Source: Eudromia elegans (Eukaryota > Chordata > Aves > Tinamiformes > Tinamidae). Taken from it: 64,000 nt of DNA. This document shows positions 12,801 through 25,900 of this stretch, in pieces; within the stretch, counting starts at the first letter, position 1, and each line of letters begins with the position of its first letter. The notes beneath the pieces were generated by a model. It did no database searches. It worked only from the letters and a program-made list of their open reading frames with translations, and was not told the DNA's origin. The stretch spans positions 186,001 through 250,000 of the forward strand of contig PTEX01000135.1 of the NCBI GenBank assembly GCA_003342815.1. The letters are read 5' to 3'. The translations under genes and the position numbers were made by a program.

Positions 12801-15800
12801 GTAGCAAAGAAAATATTTCAGAGACAAGATGGAATTTAATATCTCTGGGGGCTACTCTGAAATGGAGGTTTGGCAGCCAGTACCACACCAGAGTGTGGGC
12901 AAAGTGCATCAGCTCCAAGGACTCCTCCTCTGTCCCATTAATCCAGCTCTTCAGAAACCAGCCTCATTTGATAAGTTAAAGGTTTGGCGCCATAGGACAT
13001 TTCCAGGATATGGTGCAGCTGGGATCACTTACACTCAATTGGAAACTGAGTTCTGGTCATGCTGGCATCAACTCGGACTGGCAGACTGCCTTGATTTCCT
13101 TTTTTTTTTTTTTTCTGCAGCTTTTCAATGAAGAAATAAATTGCAGTTTTGCCACGTGAGTGCAGGAGGTCAACCAAGGAGAAGAGCTTATTGTGTTATA
13201 TTCTAATGGTCTTGCACTGTCTGGGACTATGTACTGTGCAGTGCTAATGTACTGTATCGTGATATCCCGGTGTCAGAAGAAGCAATAGCGACCTGTCTAT
13301 TCTATACACATGTGCCAGTTCTGTAGATGTCCTAAACAGAGAACAAAACTGCTTTTATTGACTTTTAGTTTGAGGCAGTAAACAGAACCATTACAAACCT
13401 CAGAAGAGCTTTCACAGCAAGTTCTTTTCTTCTCCTAAACTCACATTCAGTCTTACAGGTAAGCTGGAAATCAGAGGTTTGGTTGGCTACATGGGCCTGG
13501 GAACTTTGTAGATGTGGGTTTCAGCATGAGATTGATACAGATCCGTGCCTGGATATCTGCATAAACATATATGCATAAGCTATATGTGTAAGCTTTGTTA
13601 CAGCTGATGGAGTCAATATTGCTAGTGAATATTAGGGTGCGAGTCAAGCAGTCAGTCGGTTGGGTTCCCAGATAGTATGGGCTGAATTGCTGTCTGGCTC
13701 CATGGGCTGAACTGCCCACGGTCTCATTGCCCCTTACGGGATTACATCTGTCAGACTGGGTCAAGCACTTGTGCTCTCGTCAGCTTGGCAGAGGTGAATT
13801 TGGTGGGGCACCAGGCTCACTCACATGCCCATCTAGGTGCCTCAGGCCTGAGCAGAATCTCATCGTGCTGACGTGCAATTTCTCATTCCCCTGCAAACCT
13901 TGTAGGGCCCAAGCTTCACAAGACTGCGTGATCCTGCCTTCAGCTGGGGCTGGAGTGGCCAGCACCCCTGAAGACCTCCCCAATACCTCTGCATCATGCT
14001 CTGAGGCAGTCAGCAATAACCTTTGTCACTGGGTTAGATGAACATGAGCTTTGCTTTGTTTCTTCATACTTGTAGGAAGACTGTGTCTCAGTTCCCAAGC
14101 AGTGATTTTTTATGCTGTGCATCTATACATGATAAGCTGGATATTGTTCACATTTAGGAAACTAAACTTTTTGCCAGGAAGAAAGAGTTAAGTGCAATGA
14201 TTTAAACAATGAGCACAGAAAATGCCATTTAAGCAGAAATGAAACTATTTTCAGACTTCTAATGAACTTTGCCACTTGCAGTACTTTTCTGGAGAGTCAC
14301 CTCCTTGCCTAATGGTTTTTATGGAATGTTATATAATGTTAAGAGCCCTTGATAGCTAGGTAATTAACGTTATTTTCTCTTCTATTTCCTTGATGTTTAT
14401 CCCTTTTGTCAGTAACCAACTGGCAGTAAAATGACCTGGGCTCAATTTCTAAATATTCCAGCTGGAAACACTTAAATGACACCAGTTCAAGTCTGCATTT
14501 GGTGCTTTGGGAAACTTGCAGTGCAGTATCTCCACACTCACGAAGGTGCAATCCTGCTGCTTGCCAGCCAGGAGCTGCCAGTGAGAGCCCAGCTGGACAA
14601 ACTGTGTTTTCTGAGCGACCTGCCGCTGTGCTCACCTTGCCCCCAGCCATCGCCTGCCACTGTTTGCCAACGCTATAGATGCAGTTGTGATAGCATCAAT
14701 ACTTATTAAATATCTACCTGGCTCTGAGAAGAGGTGAGATATATGAGCGTCTTCATGCAGCATGCTGGGCTGATCAAAAGGGGGGAAAAAAAAAAAGGAC
14801 TTTTTAAAAGATAGCCCTACCGGAGCTGAGACAGACATTCTTAGGGAACATTTAGTCACGCCCTCACCACTGATGCTTACTTCTTCTGAGCACAATCTTT
14901 AGGAGACATGCGGCTTGCCCTCTCCCCAGCAGCCTTCCCTGCTCACGCACTCACGAGGAAGACGTCCCTGAGGAGGAAGGGAGGTTATTCACCTGTGTGC
15001 CATCTCTCTGCATGGAAAGATGGGAGGAGAGCCATTCTCATGCAGCACACGGTGCATGCCAAGAAGTGGGTACAAACACAGGGACTGACAAATACTTCCC
15101 CAGACCTAGCTGAGTATAAAAATAGCTATTTTACTGCATTTCCAGGCTGCTCCAGATGCATCACTTAACGCTGGTTCATTCACAGTAGCCAGTCAGTCTC
15201 CCCAGGGAAAACAAAGGCAGCAGATGCGCTACCACAGCTCATTAACACTGTCTTATGAGGGCAAAGTCTTCCTATGATGATGGAGTAGCAAGTGAGGGAC
15301 GTTCAGATGTTGTTATGACAGAAATTGGTCAGATTTTGTCACAGTCTAGAGTTTGTTGTGATTTGACTGCTGTTTTCTCCTGGTCACTGAAATGGGAAGA
15401 GGCAGAAGACAGGCTTGTAGTGGGGAGCAAGGGGAGAGGAATAGTTTTCCCCTAGATCCACTGGAGGTCCCCTAAGTTTTTATAAATGGCTCTGCAGCTT
15501 TAATTGACTTACCCATAAGGAGGGCATTTGATAAACTCCATACCCTTTGGATGTATGCTACTGCTTTCAGACTTCTTTTCATGACTGTTTCCTTGAATAA
15601 AACAGCCTTCAATCTTTATTCTAGAAACAGAAGAGATCTGTGCTTGCTGGTCTCTTTCTTTCTCTAAGACGGGTGAGGAAATCCTGTAAGCCAAAGAGGG
15701 AACAACTTTTCAAGCATTTTCTTTTATGTGTATTGAAAGGAAATGTACAAAGTAGTTATATTTCATTTATTACTGTGTTTCTTTCTAAAGTTCAGAATAA

Positions 15801-18800
15801 AATGTAGAGACCTCCTTCATGCCTTTCAGTATGTTCCACCCGTTCTTCTTGGAACCTAGTGTACCAGGGGTATTTCCAGTCCTCTTTCCCTAACATAGGA
15901 AAAAAGCTAATGCAATTTTAACTCTATTTTTGGCACCACTCTCTTGCGATATGGTTTATATTAACTCTGGAGGGGGATTTTACACCAGAGAGTACTTACA
16001 CTGGAGGAGGAGTTTCCAACCAACACAGATTTTAAGAAAAAAAGTATTTCTGTACATTTGTGGGTAAGTAAGAAATTAGTACTGATTGTAATGAAAATGA
16101 AAATAGTAATAAATACTTCACTGGTTTGCGTTAACCGGCATGGTACATGATGTGGGCCAGGACATTGCCCTGCAAAACGACTTGCTTTTTCACGCACCAA
16201 GCCTGCAAATCCCAGAGGTGGCAAAACAGGCTGATGCCAAATAAACACATTTGAGTCAGTGTAAGATAGAAAGACCTTTTAATTCAGAGGACTTTTTTTT
16301 TCCTAGCAGCAAATAATGGCATGCAGATTATTCAAAATCTATGTTGTTAAATAAATGGCATTTTTTTTAGATTTTGGAAAAAAAAATACGGACATTCTTG
16401 TGGAAAAAATGTTCTAACTTTTAATGAGCATTATATAGATAGGAAGTATTACCCTTGGCATTTTCCGTCAGGGTATATTGTTTGTTTTCATTAAAAGAGC
16501 CAGTGACCTTCATGAGGAAATATTACCTGCTGACTATATCACTGGCCCAAGCATCTCCTCAAGGTATGAATTTCACAGAAGGAAAAGCCTTCTGCAGGAA
16601 AAAATACTCCAGCCCCTCTTCATGTAGCGTTGCCTCCCTGCTTGCTTTCCTGAGCCAATGCCACCACATTGCAATGAAAACCTTCCAAGGGCAAGTATCA
16701 GTCTTTTTATATAGTTTAATTTCTAAAATTATCTGTACCGTGTGACACTTCATGAGCTTCATTGATTACCTAACCAATTTTACAGAAAGAGAATGCATTT
16801 TTAAGTCTGTTTCCAGAAAGGAATGCACAATTAATTGCAAGTCATAATAATTTAGATATTTAGAGATAATCTGCAAAGCAAGCTGTACTGAAACGCCAGT
16901 CTATAATCCTCAGGCACTGAAGTCAATCAAAGAAAATGGAGTTTTTCAAAAATACACAGTTCAAGAAATCAAAAATTAGGACAGGGTCACAGATCAACTA
17001 TGCCTTTGAACGCATTTGGTAGGGAATAAACATCTTTTCAGCAGCAGCAGTGACGTGGTTCTCACTGTGCCAAAATTAAATAACAGTCTTCCCTCACAGA
17101 TCCCACAGAGAAAGAATAGATTTGCTGAGAACATTTTGCCTTGTAACAGAGCAGATTTGGACTATGACTTTGAGGTCAGACTGAAGGAAAGTAAACATTC
17201 CCCATGACTTTTCTGTGGAAAGCTCCCTTAGAAGGCAGGCAGCTGTGCTTGTTCTTATCCCACTTCTCTCTCAGCTCTTGGTTGGAATGCATAGGGTCTC
17301 AAGCCTTCACTTATGGACAAAAAACTCAAAATCTAAGCCAATTGTATTTTTTACTTCTAGAAGTCTTGTTTTGGATAAATCAGTGAAATATGGTCCATAT
17401 TCCTGATTTTGGGTTTTTTTATTAAATCATAATTTATTAACTGACAGTAGCATTTCTCTCACCAAAGTCCTTGATAAAAAAAAAAATTTCACTTTTAAAA
17501 CATAAACAAATCTAATTCCCTGAGTTCATATATGGTGTGGATTGCTAAAACCAATATAGAATGCTGAAACTAAGATGATGGGATGGCAACCTAAGGACGA
17601 GGAGCCACTGTGGAACACAGGGCATCAAATACACAGTTTGAATCTCCAAGTGTATTCAGCTCCCATCGTGTCAGACACCCAAGCAGGGCTGGGCTCGTCA
17701 CAGCTGCCCCCAGGCTTGTGCCCGGGAGACCTGTGCAGAGTAGTCCTTGTGACATGTCCTGCTCTGAGTCTGCACTTTGAGGCCTTCCCGAGCTGCCTGG
17801 GTGTTTCAGGAAAGCTGGTGGAATGTTTTTATAAGTATGGGGAAGGAAGGTGACCCCGTATAATCGCAATGCAATCATGACCTTACACAGTGATATTTCT
17901 TACTCCCCACTCATCTTCCAAGAACTCCTAAATAAGCAGTTTTCCTCCTTGACTCCTCCCATGATCAAGGCTGATGTTTTCCTTGAACTTTAGAACATTT
18001 TTTTTTCTAATTTATGGCCTATTTTTTATTTTAAACTTATATTCTTGCTCAGCTTCCAGCAGCACCATACAACTAGTACATGACTATTGGCACAAACTGA
18101 AAAGATTATCTCGGTCCCTCGGGGGTCTGGCACCCTGGTATTGTCAGGGTAGTGTGGGATCTTTATTAGCATCACAAATTCCATAGTTTGTTGAGAACAA
18201 AGGCCCTAATTTCTCAAATCCACAGTTGCCCTCACAAAATCGTAGGCATAAGAGAATAACACCACTGAAGTCATGATGAGCTGAATTTAACATCAGCACA
18301 AGTGTCTCTGTCCGTAACATGCCTTGTGAGAGGCACAAGCAAATCCTTTTATTCTAGAAACCGGGCAGTGCATTGAAGAGGAGATGCACAAATATCACTT
18401 AACATCCTGTATATGTTTACCCATTTACACCGACCTTCCCTTTTCTATTAATTTCAGCAACCATTATATAAGTAAAGGCATTTTTTCCCCACACAGCTAT
18501 CCACATCTTTCGCTTTGCATTGCAATAGGCTTAGAAACCACTTGGGGGAACTTTTTACATTGCAGTTAATGACAAATAGAGAAATTGCGTTCTCGCGAAT
18601 AGCTATTGATCTGACTCAGCCACTTTAAAGAGCTCTGGGTATCACAGAAAACCATTGGATTTCAGTGAGAAATGCCAATATTTAGCACCTCTGAAAATAA
18701 AGTACTCCACATGCCCTACCCTCGTTATATAATCAGGAAAATTTGGATGTAAGTGAATTCTTATACATCAAACTGTCACAAAAGACTACTTCTTTTGGAA

Positions 18801-19176
18801 CCCTTGAACTATCCCTTGATATATAAAAAGGGGAAGGGGGGAAATACTGTTCACCTACCAAATGGCATTTTGTAGTGCCTTGAAATAACTATTTTAGGTG
18901 GTTAGCTAGATGTCGCGCTGGAGATGATTCAACGTATGCTAGAGAAAATCCTTCAGGATTCTCCCACCCTCCCAGAAGAAAAACTCCTGCCTTTAACATG
19001 CTGAACCCTCTTAGGCAGAAGCTTAGAAAGGAGCTGGAATGGGTATCAAGACCCTTCAGCCACGGCAAAAAGGAGGAAAAGGGAATATTTTCTGATTCCA
19101 CCCGATCTTGGTAAAACCAGGGAAGCACCAGCAGATGGAGCCAAGCCACCCATTTCTCCTTGGAAACCTGCCCTGC
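6851..19176. other. Intergenic DNA, no gene seen
   Basis: About 12 kb of AT-rich sequence without a recognisable exon, RNA gene or repeat family. Small items are two AGATAAG motifs at 6984-6990 and 7005-7011, a 15-T run at 13100-13114, and three TCTGGATTG repeats around 11010-11045. Open frames are at most 104 codons with no family resemblance. Confidence 0.65.
10090..10118 (+). repeat. 13-bp direct repeat, period 16
   Basis: GATACTAGTGCAC occurs at 10090-10102 and 10106-10118. Confidence 0.9.
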
Positions 19177-19713
19177 GCATCCAGCGGCCGGTTCACAAGA
19201 CACAACTTTTGGAAACGTCCTTGGCCTCCCGCCCCGAGCGGGCTGCTGCGGGATGCGCTGCGGGGACGGCGCTGCGGGGCCTCGCTTGGGGTGACGGCAC
19301 TGTGGGGACACGGTACACCAGCCGCGGGGCCTCCTTTTCCACAGAATGCTGTCTCCTGGTCGTTAGTCTCTTTCCCGTTTGCACCAAGCGAGCACCGAGC
19401 AAGCCCGAGTGCACCGTGCAGCTGGTTTGCAGGCTCGGGCATGCAAGGCCGCGTGCCGGTGCCTTGAGGAGCGGAGCGTCCCTGCACCTTGCGGCTCACA
19501 GGCTTGGTCCATCGCTCGGGCCTTGCGCCGCTGAACCTCCTGGCTCTGCCCTCGCTCCGAGGTCAGCCCTGGCGTCAGCCCGTTATGTGTACGGGTCTCC
19601 CCTGTCCTCTCGTGTTCCCCGTGTGAGCCGCCTCCTCTGGCCAGGCTGCCCATGGCGCCTCACACGCCAGGCCTGGAGCGCGTCCCGCACCGGGCCTCCT
19701 CACACAGCCCCGT
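19177..19713. promoter_or_regulatory. Orphan CpG island
   Basis: By hand count about 50 CpG occur in about 540 bp at roughly 63-66% GC. This density is near that expected without CpG depletion, while the surrounding kilobases have very few CpG. Such islands usually mark promoters or regulatory elements of vertebrate genes. No recognised exon lies within 15 kb. Open frames of up to 168 codons cross it on both strands but have no recognisable domain and are expected in GC-rich DNA. Confidence 0.75.
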
Positions 19714-22700
19714 AAAGCATGAGTTCAATGGGCTTCTGCAAGCACGAGGGATGCAAAGTTAGCTAACAGGGAGCCCAGTTCCTTCTGCCTCAGAATACAG
19801 CTAACTCCAGAAGCAACTCTGCTTAAAACTGTTGGAGTATCAAGGCTTTTAAACAAGTATTTAAATCTGTTTATCTGAAGCCAATGGTTTGAAGAATCCA
19901 GTTATGTTGCAGTGAAATCAATGGAGCTGAAATCTTTTGACCTTTGGCACATGGCCTGTTCCCTGCCCAGGTAATCCTGGATCTCCTCCACCCCTCATCC
20001 TCACCCACTGAAGCCAAGTGGCAGGAGCTTTTTCCACAGGGAGGCTGTTGAATTTGGGGAACTGAAAAGCAGTGACTGTTGGGAGCAGGTCCTGGAGCAG
20101 CTGGTGGGCTGAAGCGAAGGGTAGCTCAACGAAGCTGCGGATGCCAACGCTGGGAGAGCGGCAGCAGACGCTAGGGGTGGACAAGGAAGAGGGCTGAGCC
20201 AGAGTGAGGGAAACTGTCTGAACCTGTGTTACACAAGGAGGGGGAAAACTCTCCTGGGGAGGAAACCCAGTGTGGTTTGGCCTGGTAGTGCAAAGGATTT
20301 CTGGACTAATGGAGATGATGCTTCCAGAAACTGTTAGCCACTGGTCTGGGAACAAAGATATTGCCAGGACTAGAAGTGACAAAGATGAGATCTGTGAAGA
20401 AGTTTGCTTTTTTCAGACACTGGGTAGTCCAGACATCATATAGGTAGGATTTTATGGTCCTTGGCAGATCATTGGGCAAACCTCAGAGGATCAAAGCACG
20501 GGTGCTGAGCTACCACAGTTTCCCTCTCTTGAAGGTCATCACTGGGATAGGTGGGATATGACAAAAGGCTCCATTCTGACAAGAAAACCACGGGATTTCT
20601 CCCCAGGAAGAGCAATAAACTGGGGCTTGCTCTCTTCCTGGTATGTTTTCCACAGGTGACAGCAACATGAAGGTGTTAATGCCGAGCAGCTCCGAGGCAC
20701 AGAGATGCGAGCGCAGGTCTCAGCAGTGACCTCCTGGTTTGCCCAACACAGGAGACCTCAGTGACAGTGACAGGTACCTTGGGGAAACCAGCCAGAAACC
20801 CCTCAGCTACTGGCTGGGCCATCGCTGCAGCTTGAGGATTTATGTCATCCTTTAAACATATCCAGTGTTTGCTGAGAATTGCAGCAAACATATCTGCATT
20901 TATGAATACATATATTTATGCACAGATACGTTTATGAGTAGAGATTTAAAGGATCGTTTTTCTTCTTGCTGTAGGAGTGCACATTTTTCTTTGCCTCCTA
21001 GTCTAGAAGTCTTGAGGTTGCCTGGTTACTCTGACTCAGAATCTCTGTGAGATGTCTCTTGATGAAGGAGCAGATACAATTTGGCAATTAGGAAAGCTGG
21101 ATTTGTCATCTAAATGTAGAAATCCTTAGGAAATATATAACCATTTAAAGAGCAATTGTATAGAAATTGCAATGAGTAAACCCTTGCATGTATGGGTAGT
21201 GAACATCACTGTTTTGTTTATTGTACATGCATAAAAATCACCAATAATACGTGTAATAATTAGGACTTTAAAAAATATTCAATTAATATAATCTTGTTCG
21301 TAGCATATATGATTTGCAATGTGATCAGAAAAGCATTTAGGACTTTCCCCACAGATCAGCGCTGTTAAAAGATTGTGTTCAGGAGACGATCTATTCATTT
21401 CAGTATTGAGTTAAAGGCACACAGTGTGTGCAGGTGAGCACAGACATCAAAGAAATCTCAAAAGTGTCTTCTGTGCTTAAGTGTGCATGTGCATATATTT
21501 GTCTTTACACATATAATATATGTGTCAGTGTGAAAACATGTGGATGGGCTTATGATTATAGATTTGTGAGGATCTGGGAAATTTTTGATTGTAGAAATTG
21601 TTTTATTTTGCAAATTATATCATTTAGAACTGAAACTTTGTTGTTTTAGTACTTGCTTAATGGAAGTCCTTTTATTAGTTGCATTTTGATAAAAGAGAAT
21701 AAATATCTTAAGGGCAGGCAGGGGCACATAGTGGCAGGGAAGTTGGGGGATGTTTGTGGAAAAGTGAGTTCTGTGGATGAACGATTTTGCTTGGAGTTCA
21801 TTCCATGGGGGAGAAAAGGCTCCGTCAATGTGAACTCTAAAAGGTCAGAATTTGATTTAATGAACTTAACCTTCAAGAAAGCAGGACTTCTTCGTGCAGG
21901 ATGTTTCCTTAGGCTGGCTTCATCCAGCTAGTCATAAACGCAGAGCAAACACCAAAATGAAAAAACTCACATTTTGTAAACCTGTCCATGTTTTGCATCA
22001 TAACTAACTGATTTTACATAATACTTTATATATAGATAGATATAGATACTAATGCTATATCCAGTTGAGGTGAGATTATGGTGCGTTATGATGGCATTAT
22101 GGTGCTTATTCTATCCCCTTGCAGTTTGCCTACTAGCATAACCATAATCACTGAAATCTGTAACGTTTGCACCATATTTGCTGTCATAGTCTCACTTCCA
22201 ACATTGCTTAGTCCCAGAGCGCTGTTGGCTCAGACCTCTTCACCTTGCCGTCATTTCCTGTGTTTTCTAGCCGTATTTTTTTCCATTATTAACATCCAGT
22301 GGCTATATAAGAGACACGGAAAGCAGTAGATTTTGCTCCTCTTGTTACTGAGAACCAGCACAACTCAGGACAAGCAAACATCACTCATCCTTAAATTCAG
22401 TATTCTGTCTGTAACAATTATTTTAAGATGTACAATAAAAGTCTTAGGTAATCATGATATCACAAGATTTTTAATTTTTGGCAAAACTTTGGTAAAAGAA
22501 GATTATACATCCCTGAACAAAGAATCAGAATAAATAATATTTTTTGGCATGACTTAAGGTTAACCTGAGAGATACGGTATTTACTACAGGAATGCAAAAT
22601 AATGTGACTAATAATTTCTGAGGAAAAGTGCAGTAAAATAGGATCTTCTTACTGATAGCTAACGTAAAATATTTCTGTCAAAATTTGAGAAATAAAAAAG

Positions 22701-22901
22701 AGAAAATTGAGGAAGACTTAATCCATCAAAGCCAAGGAAGCAATGTGGTGGTAGATGGAATGCAGTGTGATACCAGCAGGAATAATTAGAGCTTAATGGA
22801 ACTCTAAATTAGCACTGCCAGGTGAAAGCAGGTATTCAGTTTGAAGCTGCCCGAGGTGGATGTTCACTCAGCTGAGGTTCTGCCCTCTCGTGTGCTCTGA
22901 G

Positions 22902-22929
22902 CAAGCGCCGGCGCTTGGTGGTACCACCA
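22902..22929. repeat. Two adjoining perfect palindromes (16 bp and 14 bp)
   Basis: CAAGCGCCGGCGCTTG at 22902-22917 is a perfect 16-bp palindrome. TGGTGGTACCACCA at 22916-22929 is a perfect 14-bp palindrome, overlapping the first by two bases. Both are GC-rich in an AT-rich neighbourhood. Function unknown. Confidence 0.9.
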
Positions 22930-25900
22930 GCCTCCCCTGCCCCTCTCGCAGGGTGCATCAGCAGCAGGGAGAGAGGCAGGGCATATTGGATTATGAAGAA
23001 ATGGCGTAAGAAATTATACTGAAAATTGCTGCTAATCAGAAACCAGCAATCTACCTGCCTAGAAACCCGATTTACAATCTGGTCACTGTAACAAGACAGG
23101 ATTTAGCAGCGAGAGTGAACATCAGCCCTGCAGTGATTCTGAGAGGATGGCTGCGGAAGAAACTCCCCGGTAGGCTGATTAGTCCAGTCCATCATCACTG
23201 ACTAAAGCCCTGTTTGCATCTTCCTGCGAAACAGCAGACACCGCTTGCTGCTTTGCTGAGGCAGTCAACTGGTCTAGAGGCATATAGGAGGTGTATAGCA
23301 GTGCTTGTGCTTCTGTATTAGGGTTCCTCCATGATTGTGGCAATGTTATTCCAATCATTATTATAGTTTAGGCTGATATATCCAGGTTAACTACCAGAGA
23401 ATCATAAAATAGTATTAACTTTTCTAATATATATTTTGCATGCTGCACTGATCTCAGATCTGTACTATACTTTGCCTATATGTGTAGTTCATTTCAGAGG
23501 ATTTAAAGAGAAACCTGAAAATCAGAGGTGCATTATTTCTTTTCTTGTCTGTAATCTATTTTTATGGTTTTATTTAGTAATACTTGTGTTTATTCCAGCC
23601 TGAAATACTGACATCTTTTGCTGGTCCTGTTTGGGTTTACGGAAGCGGGCAGAGTGGGGAGCCAGACGGCACCGTGTTTCTCGTGGATTTGCCCTGACTG
23701 GTGTTCCCGGGATGTCTGCAGTCTCTGTTGCAGATGGATGCCGAACACCGGAGTGGGAAGCTCAAGGGTGAGGAGTGTCTCCTTGTCACTGAAACATTTT
23801 AGACCGTCAAGCAGTTCTTTATAGTAGTGTAAGTAACATGGTACTCCAGAAAATCTATTAAAAAAAATAAACATACATAAACACAGAGGCAAAAGAAAAA
23901 AAAAATCATGTCCAAACCTAAAAATGACAGGAGGAAAGAAAATATAGTGTGGAGGAGACTGACTTTTCAAGCCTCAAGGGACTAACTATCTCCTAAATTA
24001 CTTACTTCTTAGGTAAACGACAGTTGCAGAAGTGTTGCTCTTAACGGCAGCCCTCAGAAGGTCAGACTGGCGGCAGGCTGCGTAACTCATTTCTACACGT
24101 TTGATTTCTTTTTAGCACAAAAAGAGGATTTCAATGTTGCTCTTTCTTACCTAATTAATGATCAAAGTTATCTATATCTTTGGTGAAAACTTGCTGGCCC
24201 TAATTTTTTTCCTCATCCATGCTCACATGAAGCGGTTGCAATCTCCCTGTGCTGCTCACTTAGCATTGCTTGAGGTTTGGAGTGCAAATAAATAAATCGG
24301 TAAGAGTCATCTCTGTGGAATACACAAACATATGTGTGTCACAGGCCACACCGTGCTCCTTTCCACAGGCTAATTCAGGCAGTTTTCTTCCCATTCACTG
24401 TAAGTTAGGGAATAATATCAGGGAGCTTCTGATCTGGAACTAATTTAGTTTGCTCCTGTTTAGTAGATGTATCTGTAGCATAATATTAACGATAGTCTCA
24501 GCAAACAGGAGGAACTGCAAACAGCAGCGATGACAGAATAATAATGAATGAAGAAAAGGAAGTTTCTACTGGAAAATCAGAGCCTCCAACAGACCATTCT
24601 ATTTAAAATATTGTCTTTTGCAAATTGATACAGCCATCAGAGTTGGAGATGTTGGTTTTCATCTAGCTTAAATAGAGCTCAAGGAATACTTGGTCTGGTG
24701 CTGGATTTGAGGTGGGCTTTTCTCTGAGGCAGTGTTGTAAAAAGAGTTTTACAGAGACCTTGGAAATTCAGCAGCCAATGCCAGTTATGGTCCTACTGTG
24801 TAGGAAAGTCCTGAGCCAGGACAGCTTTGTGTTATTGAGTGGCCTAGATGTTTACCCAGATCCACCCATCTGCACAAGAACGGTGCTGACTGCCTGGATC
24901 CTTCCTCCCCAGAGACGAGTGCTGCTGAAAAAGGAGGAGGAGAGGTGGAGAATTAGCTCATATGCCCAGTGAAAGTCTATGAAATCTGTAATGGGCCATC
25001 TATGGACTGGTATGAGGGTTTCCGAAACAGAGAATATAATGAAGTCCAAATTTGGGGGTTTTCATACTGTTCTGAAGGATAAAATACATGTTGCGGTGGA
25101 TCTCCTTGTCCTCGAAACTGTGAATGCCAAGTGACAGTGTGTGAACAGGACCCCTGGGGACTCTTAAACACATTTCTGACAAAAGTAGGCTGCTTGTATG
25201 TGTCGCTGCATGTAGGAGTTAGCTGCTCTTCTGCCATGAAAGTATCCTCCTCAAAGATATTTTTGTAAAGCCTCTCTCACAGAGTGTGCAAAGCCTCAAG
25301 GTTTCATTGCCGTCTGATGTCTGAGTCTTTAGCATCCATAGTTTTGTGATTGTCTTTGCAGCTATTTAATTCATACACATTCATATAAATAAAATTTGTT
25401 TTTTTCCCCACCAAATAATGTCCCTTGAGTTTAGATACGGAAACTAGGTACCTATCACAAGAACTGACCATTCCAAGTGTTTTTCTCAGTTGTTATTGAA
25501 GGAGGTGGGAGGGAAGAGGAGGGAGTGCATTTCTCTCTGAACTAACGATAACTTTCATAGGTACGCACACCATAAGTGAAGCTGATCCTCTCCTTAGATA
25601 ACTGTGTCTCTTACACGCGGGTTAAGGTCACTTTTTCATCTTATCCTGATGCTTCTTCGGCGTTACCTCGGAGGAAGAGGAGTAATGCTGTGCTGCGCTC
25701 TGGCTTAGCAGGAGAGCAGCAAAATCTGCAGCCAGCTTCTTTCAACCTTTCTGAAAGCAACATATCAAAGGGCAGAAGCTAAGCTGGAGAGGATGCTCAT
25801 TGTGCCAGGACAAGAGCAACAATACCTTCAGTGGAAAGCTACTTAAGGCTTTTTTCCTTCATGAAGCTTTTTAAGCACTGTCAGAAAATGCCAACTCATA

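Noticed and set aside
13100..13114. T15 run as the tail of a retroposed (processed) gene on the minus strand
   Set aside because: The sequence next to it does not resemble a known transcript and no flanking target-site duplication was found.
19056..19715. Overlapping 119-168 codon frames in the CpG island as a gene
   Set aside because: Frames run on both strands over the same bases with no recognised domain, as expected of CpG-rich DNA.
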